Shown one piece after another: positions 49,171 through 58,689 of a DNA stretch of 64,000 nt (the first letter of the stretch is position 1; every line of letters starts with the position of its first letter). This stretch comes from Flavobacteriaceae bacterium PS02336 (GTDB lineage: Bacteria; Bacteroidota; Bacteroidia; Flavobacteriales; Flavobacteriaceae). The notes under the pieces are model-generated. The model was not told the origin of the DNA. It worked only from the letters and a program-made list of their open reading frames with translations, and ran no database searches. The stretch is from positions 992,001-1,056,000 of the forward strand of contig JASCOF010000001.1 in NCBI GenBank assembly GCA_029960065.1. The letters are read 5' to 3'. The translations under genes were made by a program, and so were the position numbers.

Positions 49171-50580
49171 ATGAAAACACTATATAAGATTGGAATGGTT
49201 TTACTTACCGGAACGATTATGACGTCGTGTGTGGTAGGAAAAAAATATTCCCGCGAAGATTTAAAAGCGCCAGAAAAATTCCGTGAAGAAATTGCGGTTA
49301 CTGGCGACACGGTTTTACTGCCGTGGAAAAGTTATTACAAAGATCCTTTGTTGGTTAATTTGATTGAAAAAGCCCTCGTTAAAAACAACGAGGTGCTTGT
49401 TGCAGTGAAAAGTATGGAACAGCTTGACCTTAATTACAAACAAGCCAAGCTGTCCTTACTTCCAACACTTGATTTTGATGCAGGCGCAAGCCGAGCGTAT
49501 CCGTCTAAAAATTCCCTAAACGGATCGCTGAGCCAGCAGTTTATTGGTAAAGATTATATGGATGATTATAGCGCGAATCTTCGTATGTCTTGGGAAGTTG
49601 ATATTTGGGGAAAAGCAGCCATGCAGAAACGTGATGCAAAAGCGGCTTATTTTGCCCAAAAAGAAAATCTTTCGGCATTAAAAACGCGAATTATTGTTCA
49701 GGTTGCACAGGCTTATTATAATCTTTTAGGTTTGGACGAACAGCTGAAAATTGCTGAGAAAAACATCGAATTGAGTACCAGTACTTTGGATATGATGAAA
49801 TTGCAGTACAATTCGGGTTCGATTAGTTCTTTGGCAGTAAATCAGACCGAAGCTCAGAAAAAAACAGCCGAATTATTAGTGCCTTTAGCGAAAGCGAATA
49901 TTGCAGTTCAGGAAAATGCCCTGCAGATTTTATGCGGTGAATATCCAGATAAAATTGAACGTGCCGGAAATATTGATGCTGCAGAGATTGCTGTTGTTTT
50001 TCCAACGGGAATTCCAGTTTCGCTTTTAAGCAGAAGACCAGACGTAAAAGCAAGTGAATATGCTGTAATGTCTGCGACGGCAAAAACAGGATTGGCAAAA
50101 GCGACCATGTATCCAGCCTTAAGTTTGAGTCCGTCAATTGGGGTGAATTCATTTGAATTTGAAAAATGGTTTGATTTCCCAGGATCGATTACTAAAACTA
50201 TTGCAGCAAATCTGGCACAACCCATTTTTAGAAAAAAGGCTTTAAGAACCGCTTATGAAGTAGCAGTTTTAGAGCAGGAAAAAGCGGCGATTCAATTCAA
50301 ACAGTCTTTTATAACCGCTGTCGGAGAAGTAAACGATGCCATGTCGAGACTAAAATATGCTGATGAAAGAATTGTTTTAGCCAAAGAAAAAGCAGCGTCT
50401 TTAGACCAAGCAACTTCTGATGCTTCATTGCTTTACAAAAGTGGTATGGCCAATTATTTAGAAGTTATTACAGCTCAGAACAGTTCATTGCAAAATGATC
50501 TGGATGTTGTGACCATCAAACTGGAAAAACTAAATGCAGCAATTAATCTTTACCGTGCCTTAGGAGGCGGAGTAGAGTAA
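49171..50580 (+). CDS. RND efflux outer-membrane factor, second operon
   Basis: 469 residues, lipoprotein signal with Cys in TIMTSCVVGKK (about residue 20). TolC-like double OEP repeat: MSWEVDIWGKAAMQKRDAKAAYFAQKE, RRPDVKASEYAVMSATAKTGLAKATMYPALSL and the closing LYRALGGGVE, which matches the first operon's OMF (LYKALGGGIN). It forms the outer-membrane exit channel. Last gene of the operon; a terminator follows. Confidence 0.94.
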   Translation: MKTLYKIGMVLLTGTIMTSCVVGKKYSREDLKAPEKFREEIAVTGDTVLLPWKSYYKDPLLVNLIEKALVKNNEVLVAVKSMEQLDLNYKQAKLSLLPTLDFDAGASRAYPSKNSLNGSLSQQFIGKDYMDDYSANLRMSWEVDIWGKAAMQKRDAKAAYFAQKENLSALKTRIIVQVAQAYYNLLGLDEQLKIAEKNIELSTSTLDMMKLQYNSGSISSLAVNQTEAQKKTAELLVPLAKANIAVQENALQILCGEYPDKIERAGNIDAAEIAVVFPTGIPVSLLSRRPDVKASEYAVMSATAKTGLAKATMYPALSLSPSIGVNSFEFEKWFDFPGSITKTIAANLAQPIFRKKALRTAYEVAVLEQEKAAIQFKQSFITAVGEVNDAMSRLKYADERIVLAKEKAASLDQATSDASLLYKSGMANYLEVITAQNSSLQNDLDVVTIKLEKLNAAINLYRALGGGVE

Positions 50581-50599
50581 AAGCTTATAATTTACTACA

Positions 50600-50645
50600 A
50601 TTCACCATCTCTGTAAGGAAACTTCTAGATGGTGAATTTCTGTTT
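50600..50645 (+). terminator. Terminator of the second RND operon
   Basis: attcaccatct (50600-50610) and agatggtgaat (50627-50637) are perfect complements; a T-rich stretch follows. It lies 20 bases after the OMF stop. Confidence 0.85.
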
Positions 50646-50667
50646 TAATTGATTTTGAATTACGGAG

Positions 50668-51450
50668 ATGGACAAAATTACTTTTACCCGTTCAGAACTT
50701 TATACTTTAGTTTGGAAATTTCCAATCGTACAAATTGCAAAGCATTACGAAATTTCTACAATGGGAATTAAAAATGCCTGCGATAAACTGAAGATTCCGC
50801 TTCCAAAGAGTAAGTATTGGACAAGACCTGAATACAAGCGGGCAGACATTCCAAAACTGAATTTAGATTATAAAGGAAATAATGAAATTGGAATTTTGAA
50901 AAAAAGGTACGAAATGCAGCTTAGAGCAACTTCAAAACCTACACCTTTACAAGATTTGGCGAAAAGTATAAATGAAGATCCAAATGCGCCTTTGATTGTT
51001 CTTAAAAAACTGGAAAACCCTTCTGAAATAGTTTCAGCGACCGAAAAACACTGGATCAACAAATTTTTGAACGATGGAATTCAAGAACCAAAATCTCAGA
51101 TTTTGAACCTAAATATCGCAGCCGAAAATGTTAATCGGGCGCTGCTGTTTATGGATGCTTTTATTAAACTGATAGTATATCGAGGTCATAAATTTGGAAA
51201 AAGCGAAAGCGGTTTTGATATAGTTACTTGTAATAACGGAATTGAAATTAAAGTGGATCTTAGAGAAGCTTTAAAACGAATGACAAGAAACGGATTAAGA
51301 GAAACTTCTGAATACATTTTTACAGGCGATTTTATTTTTAGAATTTCCAGAGATTCCAATAAAAAAGAATGGCGCGACGGACGTATTCTGTTAGAGGATA
51401 ATCTTGCGTTAATTGTTGCTAAATTGGAATTAATGGCGGTCGAAGAATAA
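50668..51450 (+). CDS. HTH-containing orphan protein
   Basis: 260 residues. The N-terminal ~45 residues (TRSELYTLVWKFPIVQIAKHYEISTMGIKNACDKLKIPLPKSKYW) form an HTH-like unit known from short bacterial orphan proteins. The rest is a mixed alpha/beta domain of unknown fold (about 135-260: NIAAENVNRALLFMDAFIKLIVYRGHKFG ... LREALKRMTRNGLRETSEYIFTGDFIFRISRDS). A regulator or a nucleic-acid-binding protein is possible. ATG 50668. It ends just before a hairpin (51456-51487). Confidence 0.65.
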   Translation: MDKITFTRSELYTLVWKFPIVQIAKHYEISTMGIKNACDKLKIPLPKSKYWTRPEYKRADIPKLNLDYKGNNEIGILKKRYEMQLRATSKPTPLQDLAKSINEDPNAPLIVLKKLENPSEIVSATEKHWINKFLNDGIQEPKSQILNLNIAAENVNRALLFMDAFIKLIVYRGHKFGKSESGFDIVTCNNGIEIKVDLREALKRMTRNGLRETSEYIFTGDFIFRISRDSNKKEWRDGRILLEDNLALIVAKLELMAVEE

Positions 51451-51493
51451 TTGATAACCTGGTGAAATTATCTGTATTCAGCAGGTTTTTTGT

Positions 51494-52000
51494 TTAATTG
51501 ATTTCCTTTTTTAAGAAAAGCTGTTTTGCCAGAAGATTGTCAGCTGTATCGCGAGAATAATTAAATGTTTCGTAGCCCATTTCAATTAAAGTATCTTTTA
51601 AAATCAAATCAGATTCAAAAAGCTTTACCCAAATAAAATCGTGTTTTCTTTGTTTTGCTATTTCTTCAGCACGATTAAAAAGCAGCTGAATTTCTTCAAC
51701 GTTCAAGTGTACAATATGTTCGATACAGATTGGTTTCGAAGCCTCTATTTTTTCATTAAAAATTCGGGAAGAATTCAATTGAAGAAAAGAAGATGGAATT
51801 TCATTTTCATGAATCATCAAAACTTCAATATTAAAATCATTTTGTACTTTAAAAAGTTCGGAAACAGAAAGATAGTTACTAACATATTGTTCTCCAATTG
51901 TTTCAGATGAAAATAAATTAGAATAGAATCTTTTCGCTTTAGCTTCCATATCGGTTGCTGTATTTATAATTATAACGACAAATTGTGCTTTTTTAGACAT
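51494..52000 (-). CDS. Orphan protein, possible degenerate GNAT fold
   Basis: 168 residues, cytoplasmic. The last part, HDFIWVKLFESDLILKDTLIEMGYETFNYSRDTADNLLAKQLFL, resembles the end of a GNAT acetyltransferase (strand, GY.., final strand), but no acetyl-CoA loop is seen in the middle, so I do not assign activity. It starts at ATG 52000 and converges with the HTH gene. Confidence 0.5.
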   Translation of the reverse strand: MSKKAQFVVIIINTATDMEAKAKRFYSNLFSSETIGEQYVSNYLSVSELFKVQNDFNIEVLMIHENEIPSSFLQLNSSRIFNEKIEASKPICIEHIVHLNVEEIQLLFNRAEEIAKQRKHDFIWVKLFESDLILKDTLIEMGYETFNYSRDTADNLLAKQLFLKKEIN

Positions 52001-52095
52001 GTTTTTTGGTATTGAATTTCAATAGCAAAACTCTAGTTATTTTTTGGACAAGAAAAGGGAAAGAAGTCTGAAATGTTGGTCACAAAGTCGTTTTA

Positions 52096-52953
52096 TCAAA
52101 TAGTGTTTCGATATTCTAAAGGAGAAAGCTTTGTGCAGTTTTTAAAGAATTTTCCAAACACGGATTGATTTGAAAAATGCAGCGCATCGCTAATTTGATT
52201 AATGGTTAAAGATTTATTCTGAAGCAGTACTTTAGCTTCTAGAATTACCATTTCATCAATCCATTCGCGGGTTGTTTTACCGCTGTTGTTTTTAATCACT
52301 TCCGAAAGATATTTTCGCGTCACGTTTAGACTTTCCGCATAATAAGATGGAGAACGGTATTTTATAAAATCTTTGACTAAAAGTTCTTTAAATTTTTCAA
52401 ATAAGGGATTTTGAATTTCTTTTTGCGGAAGATTTTGTTTCATCGAATCCAGTTCAAATATCAAGACATATAAATAACTTCTGAGAATTGAAGCCTGATG
52501 AAAATGATCTATTCGAAGATTTTCTTGAATCAAGTTAAAAAGCTGTTCGAATTTTGGTTTTATATTTTTTTCCAAAGAAAATACATGCATTTTACTGTTT
52601 TCGAAAAAATCATATTGAGAAAGAAAAAAGACATTGGTTTGAGTTTCGAGAAAAAACTTCGGTTTAAAAAAGATAATATCCATTAAAATTTTCTCGCTGT
52701 CTTTGCTGAAACTTCTAATAACATTGGGGCCAAGAGCCAATATTGCCGGTGCTTTAATCACAATTTTGTCCAATCGAGTCTGCATTACAATGCTTCCTTT
52801 TTTTAGAAATTCAATAGCATAACTTTCAGCTCGATATGGAATATCAATGTACGGATGATCTTCGATTTGAACATAAAAATAGTCTTTTTTGTCGTTTTCG
52901 TCTGTAAACAAACTTTTATGATGCTCGAGCGTATAGGTACTGATTTTGCTCAT
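52096..52953 (-). CDS. AraC-family transcriptional regulator
   Basis: 285 residues. The C-terminal ~100 residues contain the two HTH motifs (SPSYYAESLNVTRKYLSEVIKNNSGKTTREWIDEMVILEAKVLL and LTINQISDALHFSNQSVFGKFFKNCTKLSPLEYR), typical AraC/XylS. The N-terminal half (YRAESYAIEFLKKGSIVMQTRLDKIVIKAPAILAL...) is a cupin-like ligand domain. It lies beside, and is transcribed like, the peptide-utilisation operon, with a gap and a terminator-like hairpin in between. Targets unknown. Start ATG 52953. Confidence 0.9.
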   Translation of the reverse strand: MSKISTYTLEHHKSLFTDENDKKDYFYVQIEDHPYIDIPYRAESYAIEFLKKGSIVMQTRLDKIVIKAPAILALGPNVIRSFSKDSEKILMDIIFFKPKFFLETQTNVFFLSQYDFFENSKMHVFSLEKNIKPKFEQLFNLIQENLRIDHFHQASILRSYLYVLIFELDSMKQNLPQKEIQNPLFEKFKELLVKDFIKYRSPSYYAESLNVTRKYLSEVIKNNSGKTTREWIDEMVILEAKVLLQNKSLTINQISDALHFSNQSVFGKFFKNCTKLSPLEYRNTI

Positions 52954-53021
52954 TTTCTATGGAGCTTTTTTGGAAGTTAATTTCTCAAATATAAGTAAAA
53001 TTGGTTTGGTATTAAATTAAT

Positions 53022-53046
53022 AAAGGCTGTCTTACGGACAGCCTTT
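53022..53046 (-). terminator. Terminator of the peptidase operon
   Basis: aaaggctgtc (53022-53031) and gacagccttt (53037-53046) pair perfectly around five bases. It lies 84 bases after the M16 gene stop on the minus strand, with an AT-rich tail. Confidence 0.7.
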
Positions 53047-53129
53047 AAAAACTAATTAAAATAAAAAAAATAAAAAAATCGATAAGAATATTTTAAACCT
53101 GAAACTACAATTGGGTTTAAAATTGATTC

Positions 53130-55925
53130 TTATTTTGCTTTCATCAGCACTTGTACGCTGTTGGATTTTTTAAAGGCATTTGTTGTAAATTCCTTTAAAT
53201 CTTTGGCCGTAATAGTGCTTAAAGTAGTTTTAAGAAGTTCCATGTCAAGAGGCGTTTCATCGTTACGTACATAAGATGTCAGCAGATTCAGCCAATAACT
53301 ATTCTCTTTAATCTGTTCCTGATAATTCTTGATGATAGATTGTTTGATATCTTCCAGCATGTTTGCAGGAATATTTTCGGTTTGTACTCTTGCCAATTCT
53401 GCATGAACAATTTTTACCAATGCATCTGCTTTATCTGGATTACAGTCAAAATTGATTTCTAACGAAAATAATGGAGCAGGAGACTGCGATAAATTGGCTC
53501 CAACTTGAACGCCGTAACTGCCGCCTTCTTCTTCGCGAATGGTTTCTAGATAACGTTTTGTCAGCCACTCAGAAACCATATAACTCAGGATTTTATTCTT
53601 TTTAGAATATGTAACGTCTTTATTTTCTAAATGAAGATAAACCGTTGTTTTTGGCGTATCCATTGTTCTTAAGATCGTTTTCTCTGTTTTTCCGTCTTTC
53701 ATGAAAATCTTATGATCAACATATTTTTCTGTTTTTGGAGCTGAAGGAATATTTCCTAAATAGGTATTAATTACAGCAATGTCTTTCTCAGAAATGTTTC
53801 CAACGAAAAGAAAAGTAAAATCTCCTGCATTAGAAAAACGCTCTGTGTAGAATTTCTTCGCCTTATTCAAATCAAAAGCATTGATAAAATCCTGATTTAA
53901 TAACCAATTACGTTTATTATAATTGCTGTTTAAAACCGAAATCGTATCGCCTAATGCTTTTTCATTGCTGTTTGAAGCGTTTGCTAATTTATTTTGATAT
54001 TGTTCTTTGATTTTGTCAAAAGTAGTTGTGTCAAATCTTGGATGCTGGAAATACAAATACGTCAACTGCAGTAAAGTTGTTAATGATTCTTTGTTGCTAC
54101 TTCCGTTAAAACCTTCGTATAAACCTCCAATATACGGACTAACGTTAGCCGTTTTTCCTGTCAATTTCTTTTTTAAATCGGTAAATTTATAATCGCCTAA
54201 ACCTGAATAACCCGCAACAGCCGTTGCAATTTGTGCCGACGGAATTTCCTGCCAGTCCACAAGCGAACTTCCCCCCGCGCTGTAAGCCGAGAATAAAATT
54301 TGGTCTTTGCTTAAAGTGGTTGGATAAATAATCACTTTTGCGCCATTTGCCAAAGTATATTGTTTCGCATTCGCGAATGCTTTAATGTCATTCGTTTTTA
54401 CAATTGGTTTTTCTGTCAATTGTTCTTTAACTAATGAAGCCGTCAATTCTTCTTCTTTGTAAGGTTCCAATTTGCTGTTTGAAATGCTTTTCATGGCATT
54501 CCAATACTCGTTTGCTTCAGGAAATTTAGTCGTTGCATCTTCTGGAGCAGAAATCGATAAGATTAAGTTTTGTTTTGGTTCTAAAGCTTTAAAAACAGTA
54601 TTTACCTGTTGTAAAGTCACTTTATCCAAAAAGCTGTTCATCCATTTGTATTCCTCATCCATTGTCATTACTGGATTGGCTTCTAAGAAATACATTTGCA
54701 GCTGTTCTGCCCAAGATCCATTGCTTATTTTGTCTTTATTCGCCAAACGATTATCATAACTGCTTCGCATTTTGGTTTTTAAACGGTCTAATTCCTGCTG
54801 CGTAAATCCGTTTTGAATCGCTCTTTCGTATTCTCTGTAGGCTTCTGAAAAAGCTTCTAAAAATTTGCCTTTTTTAGGAGTAATATTCAGCGAAAATTTA
54901 CTGTCTAATCTAGAAAGATTGTTATTTGAAATTCCAAAAGACAATCCAGCCGTTTCATTATTAATGATATATTCTCCAAAGCGAATATTCATCAACTGCA
55001 TCGCAAGACTTTCCTGCATGCTTTTGGTCATTTCTGCTTCATCCTGAACCAAAGGTTTTGGCTGAGTATACGAAAGTGAAATTCCAGAACGCTGTAATTC
55101 TTTGTCGGTAGCTAATACATAGCGGTTTTCTTTCTGCACCGGAATTTTTTCGTATTCTCTTTTGTTGATTTTCTTTGGAGTTGGTATTGAACCGAAAATC
55201 TGTTTAACACGTTTTTCGATTAATGCTACGTCGATATCTCCCACAATAACAACAGCTTGATTTTGCGGTTGGTACCATTTTTTATAATAATCTCTTAAAA
55301 CCTGATATTTGAAATTATTGATGACATTCAAATCACCAATTACATTTCGCTTTGCATATTTTGAACCTTGAAAAACTACTTTATCTATTTTTTCTCCTGC
55401 TCTGTAATCTGCATTTCTTCTTGTGCGCCATTCTTCACGAATTACACCTCTTTCGGCATCAATTTCGTTATCAGCCAAAAGCAGAGAACCAGACCAATCG
55501 TGCAATACATACATGCAGGAATCCAATAATGTTTTGTTATCGGCTGGAACATTGCTGATATTGTAAACCGTTTCGTCATAAGCGGTATAGGCATTAATGT
55601 CTTTTCCAAAAGAAACCCCTTGTTTTTCGAGCATGTTGATGATGCCCTTTCCTTTAAAATGTTCCGTTCCGTTAAAAGCCATGTGCTCCAGAAAATGCGC
55701 TAATCCGTCTTGATCGTCATTTTCTAAAATAGCTCCAACATTCTGAACGAAATAGAAATCGGCTCTGTCTTTCGGCCATTCATTATGCATAATAAAATAC
55801 TGCATTCCGTTTGGCAATGTTCCGTGCGCCACTTCTTTGGGCAGCGGAAAAGTGGTTTTAAACTGCGCTGAAACTTGCGTTAAACCCAAGAATAAAAGAT
55901 GCGCTAAAATTAATTTTGCTTTCAT
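53130..55925 (-). CDS. M16-family metallopeptidase (insulinase/pitrilysin type), exported
   Basis: 931 residues with a signal peptide (KLILAHLLFLGLTQVSAQ). The zinc motif HFLEH is at 77-81 (AHFLEHMAFNGT) and the downstream ERGVIREEW supplies the third ligand Glu. A second M16 half without the motif follows (about 500-900), as expected for a two-domain clamshell. It cleaves oligopeptides in the periplasm. It is the last gene of the SusCD-TlpA-S9-M16 cluster, 142 bases behind the S9 gene, with a hairpin in that gap. Start ATG 55925. Confidence 0.92.
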   Translation of the reverse strand: MKAKLILAHLLFLGLTQVSAQFKTTFPLPKEVAHGTLPNGMQYFIMHNEWPKDRADFYFVQNVGAILENDDQDGLAHFLEHMAFNGTEHFKGKGIINMLEKQGVSFGKDINAYTAYDETVYNISNVPADNKTLLDSCMYVLHDWSGSLLLADNEIDAERGVIREEWRTRRNADYRAGEKIDKVVFQGSKYAKRNVIGDLNVINNFKYQVLRDYYKKWYQPQNQAVVIVGDIDVALIEKRVKQIFGSIPTPKKINKREYEKIPVQKENRYVLATDKELQRSGISLSYTQPKPLVQDEAEMTKSMQESLAMQLMNIRFGEYIINNETAGLSFGISNNNLSRLDSKFSLNITPKKGKFLEAFSEAYREYERAIQNGFTQQELDRLKTKMRSSYDNRLANKDKISNGSWAEQLQMYFLEANPVMTMDEEYKWMNSFLDKVTLQQVNTVFKALEPKQNLILSISAPEDATTKFPEANEYWNAMKSISNSKLEPYKEEELTASLVKEQLTEKPIVKTNDIKAFANAKQYTLANGAKVIIYPTTLSKDQILFSAYSAGGSSLVDWQEIPSAQIATAVAGYSGLGDYKFTDLKKKLTGKTANVSPYIGGLYEGFNGSSNKESLTTLLQLTYLYFQHPRFDTTTFDKIKEQYQNKLANASNSNEKALGDTISVLNSNYNKRNWLLNQDFINAFDLNKAKKFYTERFSNAGDFTFLFVGNISEKDIAVINTYLGNIPSAPKTEKYVDHKIFMKDGKTEKTILRTMDTPKTTVYLHLENKDVTYSKKNKILSYMVSEWLTKRYLETIREEEGGSYGVQVGANLSQSPAPLFSLEINFDCNPDKADALVKIVHAELARVQTENIPANMLEDIKQSIIKNYQEQIKENSYWLNLLTSYVRNDETPLDMELLKTTLSTITAKDLKEFTTNAFKKSNSVQVLMKAK

Positions 55926-55990
55926 TGTTGATCGTTATTGTTCTTTTTTTTGATTGAATTTTAGTTTGAATAGGGTATAAGTAGCCCCTG

Positions 55991-56031
55991 CTGTTGCTTT
56001 GAAGGTTTCTCACGAAACCTCCAAATAACAG
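55991..56031 (-). promoter_or_regulatory. Intergenic hairpin between S9 and M16 genes
   Basis: aggtttc (56003-56009) pairs with gaaacct (56014-56020), and ctgtt (55991-55995) with aacag (56027-56031), giving a two-part stem of 12 bp with an internal bulge. No T run follows, so it is probably a stabilising or partial attenuating hairpin inside the operon. Confidence 0.45.
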
Positions 56032-56067
56032 GCTTAGGTTTATAATAAAGTTATAGGCTTGTATATT

Positions 56068-58665
56068 TTACATCCAGTCTGGTTTTGATGCACCTTTTAA
56101 GTAGTAATCAAAATACTGCTGCATTTTGAGTGTCCAGTCTTTTCTGTTGGCAGCGTCTTCTAAAGTATGTCCTTCTTTTTTGTAGTTGACCAATAAAGCA
56201 GGTTTTCCTAAACGGCGAAGTGCAAAAAACAAAGATTGTCCTTCTTGATAAGGAACCGCGCGGTCATTGTCATTGTGGAAAATCAAGATTGGTGTTTTGA
56301 TATTTTTTGCTGCAAAAAGAGGAGAATTTTTAATGTATCCGTCTAAGTTGTCATGCATAGAACTTCCCATACGGTATTGATCGGCTTCGTATTTAAACAT
56401 AGTCGAAATTCCATTGGAGCGCATTACAGGATAGTTGGCAGTAAAATTACTTACTCCAGAACCTACAATCGCACAAGTAAAAAGGTCTGTTTTTGTAGTT
56501 AAGAAGGAAGTTTCGTAACCGCCAAAACTGTGTCCTTGAATTCCAATTTTACCTTTTTCGGTAATGCCTTTTGAAATTAAATATTCAACACCGCTCATTA
56601 CATCATTGTAAACGCTGTTGCCAACATCGCCGTAAACATAATGTACGTCTGGCTGAAAAACGATATAACCTTGGCTCAAATAAGTCGGAATATTAATATT
56701 AGAAGTACTTACTTCAGGTAATTGATACGCATTAAAATCTTCAGTATGTTTTTCATAAAAATGAACAATTACCGGATATGTTTTTTTGCTGTCGTAATGG
56801 TCTGGAAGATAAAGATTTCCTTGATTTTCTTTTCCGTTAAAGCTTTTCCAAGTCAATACTTTTGCCGTTCCCCAAGCATATTCTTTTTGCTGCGGATTAA
56901 TATCTGTAATTCTTGTCTGTGAGCCAAAACTAGAAGTTCCCCACCATAAATCTGGGAAAAGGGTATAACTTTCTTTTGAAAATAAAACACTTGAATTATC
57001 ACCAGAAACGGCTTCAATTCGCACATTATAATCAGAGTTTGCAAATACTTTTGTAATAGAACTATTATTGGTTAATTTATAAACTCCTTTAGATTTATTA
57101 ATTACATCAAAACCAATGAATGTAATTGCTTTTTTGGAATCTAAATTGCCAATAAAACCGCTTTCGCTGTAACGCAATTCAACATTATTTTTTCTTCCGA
57201 AACCATTGGTGATAGAATAAGCCTTTTTCTGGTTGGTAAGATCAACAGCCCACAAATCAAACTGATCGTATAAAACCACCGTATTTCCATTGTTTAACCA
57301 GCCAGCGATTCCATATGCCGTATTAGCCGATTTCATATCAACATTATCGTTAGAAACTGGATAAGGAATTTGCGAACTAATGTTTTTGAATTGTAAAGAA
57401 GCGGGATCAAAAACAGTCCAAACTTTTGCTTTTTCATCATAATAAACAGCAAAACTTCCTTGCGGATTCCAAGTTGGATTTCCAAAAACGCCAGTTAGGA
57501 CTTTTGTTGATTTTCCTGTTTCGGCATCAATCCAATATAAATCGTTACGCTCGTTAAAAGTCCAATCGACTTCTACAGCGTAAGGTTTTTTATCAATAGC
57601 AAAAGCACCTTTAAAATTACCAGATTCTGGAATTGAAACCTGATCAAATTCACCAGTTGAAGCGACTTTAATTACTTTTTTGTTTTGGATATCGTAAATG
57701 AATTTCTGTTCGCTGGGAAGCGTTTTTGAACTTCTCAACAATTCCTGTCTTCGTTCCATAGTTCCTTGATTGGATCTCCAGATTTCAGCATTTGATTTTG
57801 CAATCTGTGTATTCTCCTGACGTTTATTAGAATTTACTAATAACGTAATGAAATTGCTGTTTTCATTTAGTCCGTAAGCGACTTTTGAAATCGAAAAGTT
57901 AGGCTCGTTTAAAGCAATATCATCATAACTGAATAAGAGTTTCGTCGAATTGTTATTCAAATTAAAATAATAAACCAGATTGAAATCGGAACTATTATTT
58001 CCTTTTAAAGTAAAAGTACCTCCGTTTTCTTTGTCATTTAATTGAAAATCTCCAAAATCAGACGCTTTTCCGCTGAAAACTGTTTCTTGTTTTCCACCAA
58101 TTGTTCCGTGTTTTAAAAAGACTTGATCCTTTTCGATTTGAACATAAACGATGGATTTGTTTTTTAAAAAACGAGACGATTTAATATTGTTTACAGAAAT
58201 ACTGTCATTACTTTCCAAATTATAACAAATTAAACGCTGTAAAAAGATGTTGCCTTTTGGAGATTCCGGACGTGTATAATACAAAAAATCAGTTCCTTCA
58301 AGTGCATTAGTGTAATGCTTGCTTTTCCAAAGTTTTTTTGAACCCGTTTTTAAGTTTTGCAAAAGAGTACTGTCTTTTCTGCTGTACTGAATCCAGTCTT
58401 TTTTTCCGATGAATTTTAGATCACTGACATTTTCTAAAACCAAACGTTTTCCTTTTGGAGCTTCCTGAATGATAATCTGTTTTTTGTTTTCTTTTTCTTC
58501 ATCCTGAAAAACGGTGCTGTAAGACATCCATTTTCCATTGTAAGACAAAGCTTTGCTGTTAATTCTCTGCCAGGTTTGGTAAGCCGATTCGTCTACCGTT
58601 TTTTTCTGTGCAGATAAACTATGCGCACTCAAAGCGAGTGCACATAGTAAAACTATTTTTTTCAT
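56068..58665 (-). CDS. S9-family prolyl oligopeptidase-like peptidase, exported
   Basis: 865 residues from ATG 58665 (MKKIVLLCALALSAHSLSAQ, signal peptide). A WD-like beta-propeller N-terminal part precedes the C-terminal alpha/beta-hydrolase domain. Catalytic Ser is in GIQGHSFGGYETSFL, Asp in NDNDRAVPYQ, His in KKEGHTLED. It hydrolyses short peptides in the periplasm. A TTG 24 bases earlier would overlap the TlpA-like gene region; the ATG is better. An imperfect 12-bp hairpin lies in the signal-peptide coding sequence (58618-58648). Confidence 0.92.
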   Translation of the reverse strand: MKKIVLLCALALSAHSLSAQKKTVDESAYQTWQRINSKALSYNGKWMSYSTVFQDEEKENKKQIIIQEAPKGKRLVLENVSDLKFIGKKDWIQYSRKDSTLLQNLKTGSKKLWKSKHYTNALEGTDFLYYTRPESPKGNIFLQRLICYNLESNDSISVNNIKSSRFLKNKSIVYVQIEKDQVFLKHGTIGGKQETVFSGKASDFGDFQLNDKENGGTFTLKGNNSSDFNLVYYFNLNNNSTKLLFSYDDIALNEPNFSISKVAYGLNENSNFITLLVNSNKRQENTQIAKSNAEIWRSNQGTMERRQELLRSSKTLPSEQKFIYDIQNKKVIKVASTGEFDQVSIPESGNFKGAFAIDKKPYAVEVDWTFNERNDLYWIDAETGKSTKVLTGVFGNPTWNPQGSFAVYYDEKAKVWTVFDPASLQFKNISSQIPYPVSNDNVDMKSANTAYGIAGWLNNGNTVVLYDQFDLWAVDLTNQKKAYSITNGFGRKNNVELRYSESGFIGNLDSKKAITFIGFDVINKSKGVYKLTNNSSITKVFANSDYNVRIEAVSGDNSSVLFSKESYTLFPDLWWGTSSFGSQTRITDINPQQKEYAWGTAKVLTWKSFNGKENQGNLYLPDHYDSKKTYPVIVHFYEKHTEDFNAYQLPEVSTSNINIPTYLSQGYIVFQPDVHYVYGDVGNSVYNDVMSGVEYLISKGITEKGKIGIQGHSFGGYETSFLTTKTDLFTCAIVGSGVSNFTANYPVMRSNGISTMFKYEADQYRMGSSMHDNLDGYIKNSPLFAAKNIKTPILIFHNDNDRAVPYQEGQSLFFALRRLGKPALLVNYKKEGHTLEDAANRKDWTLKMQQYFDYYLKGASKPDWM

Positions 58666-58689
58666 ATTTTTTTGATTTTCAAAAAGCAA

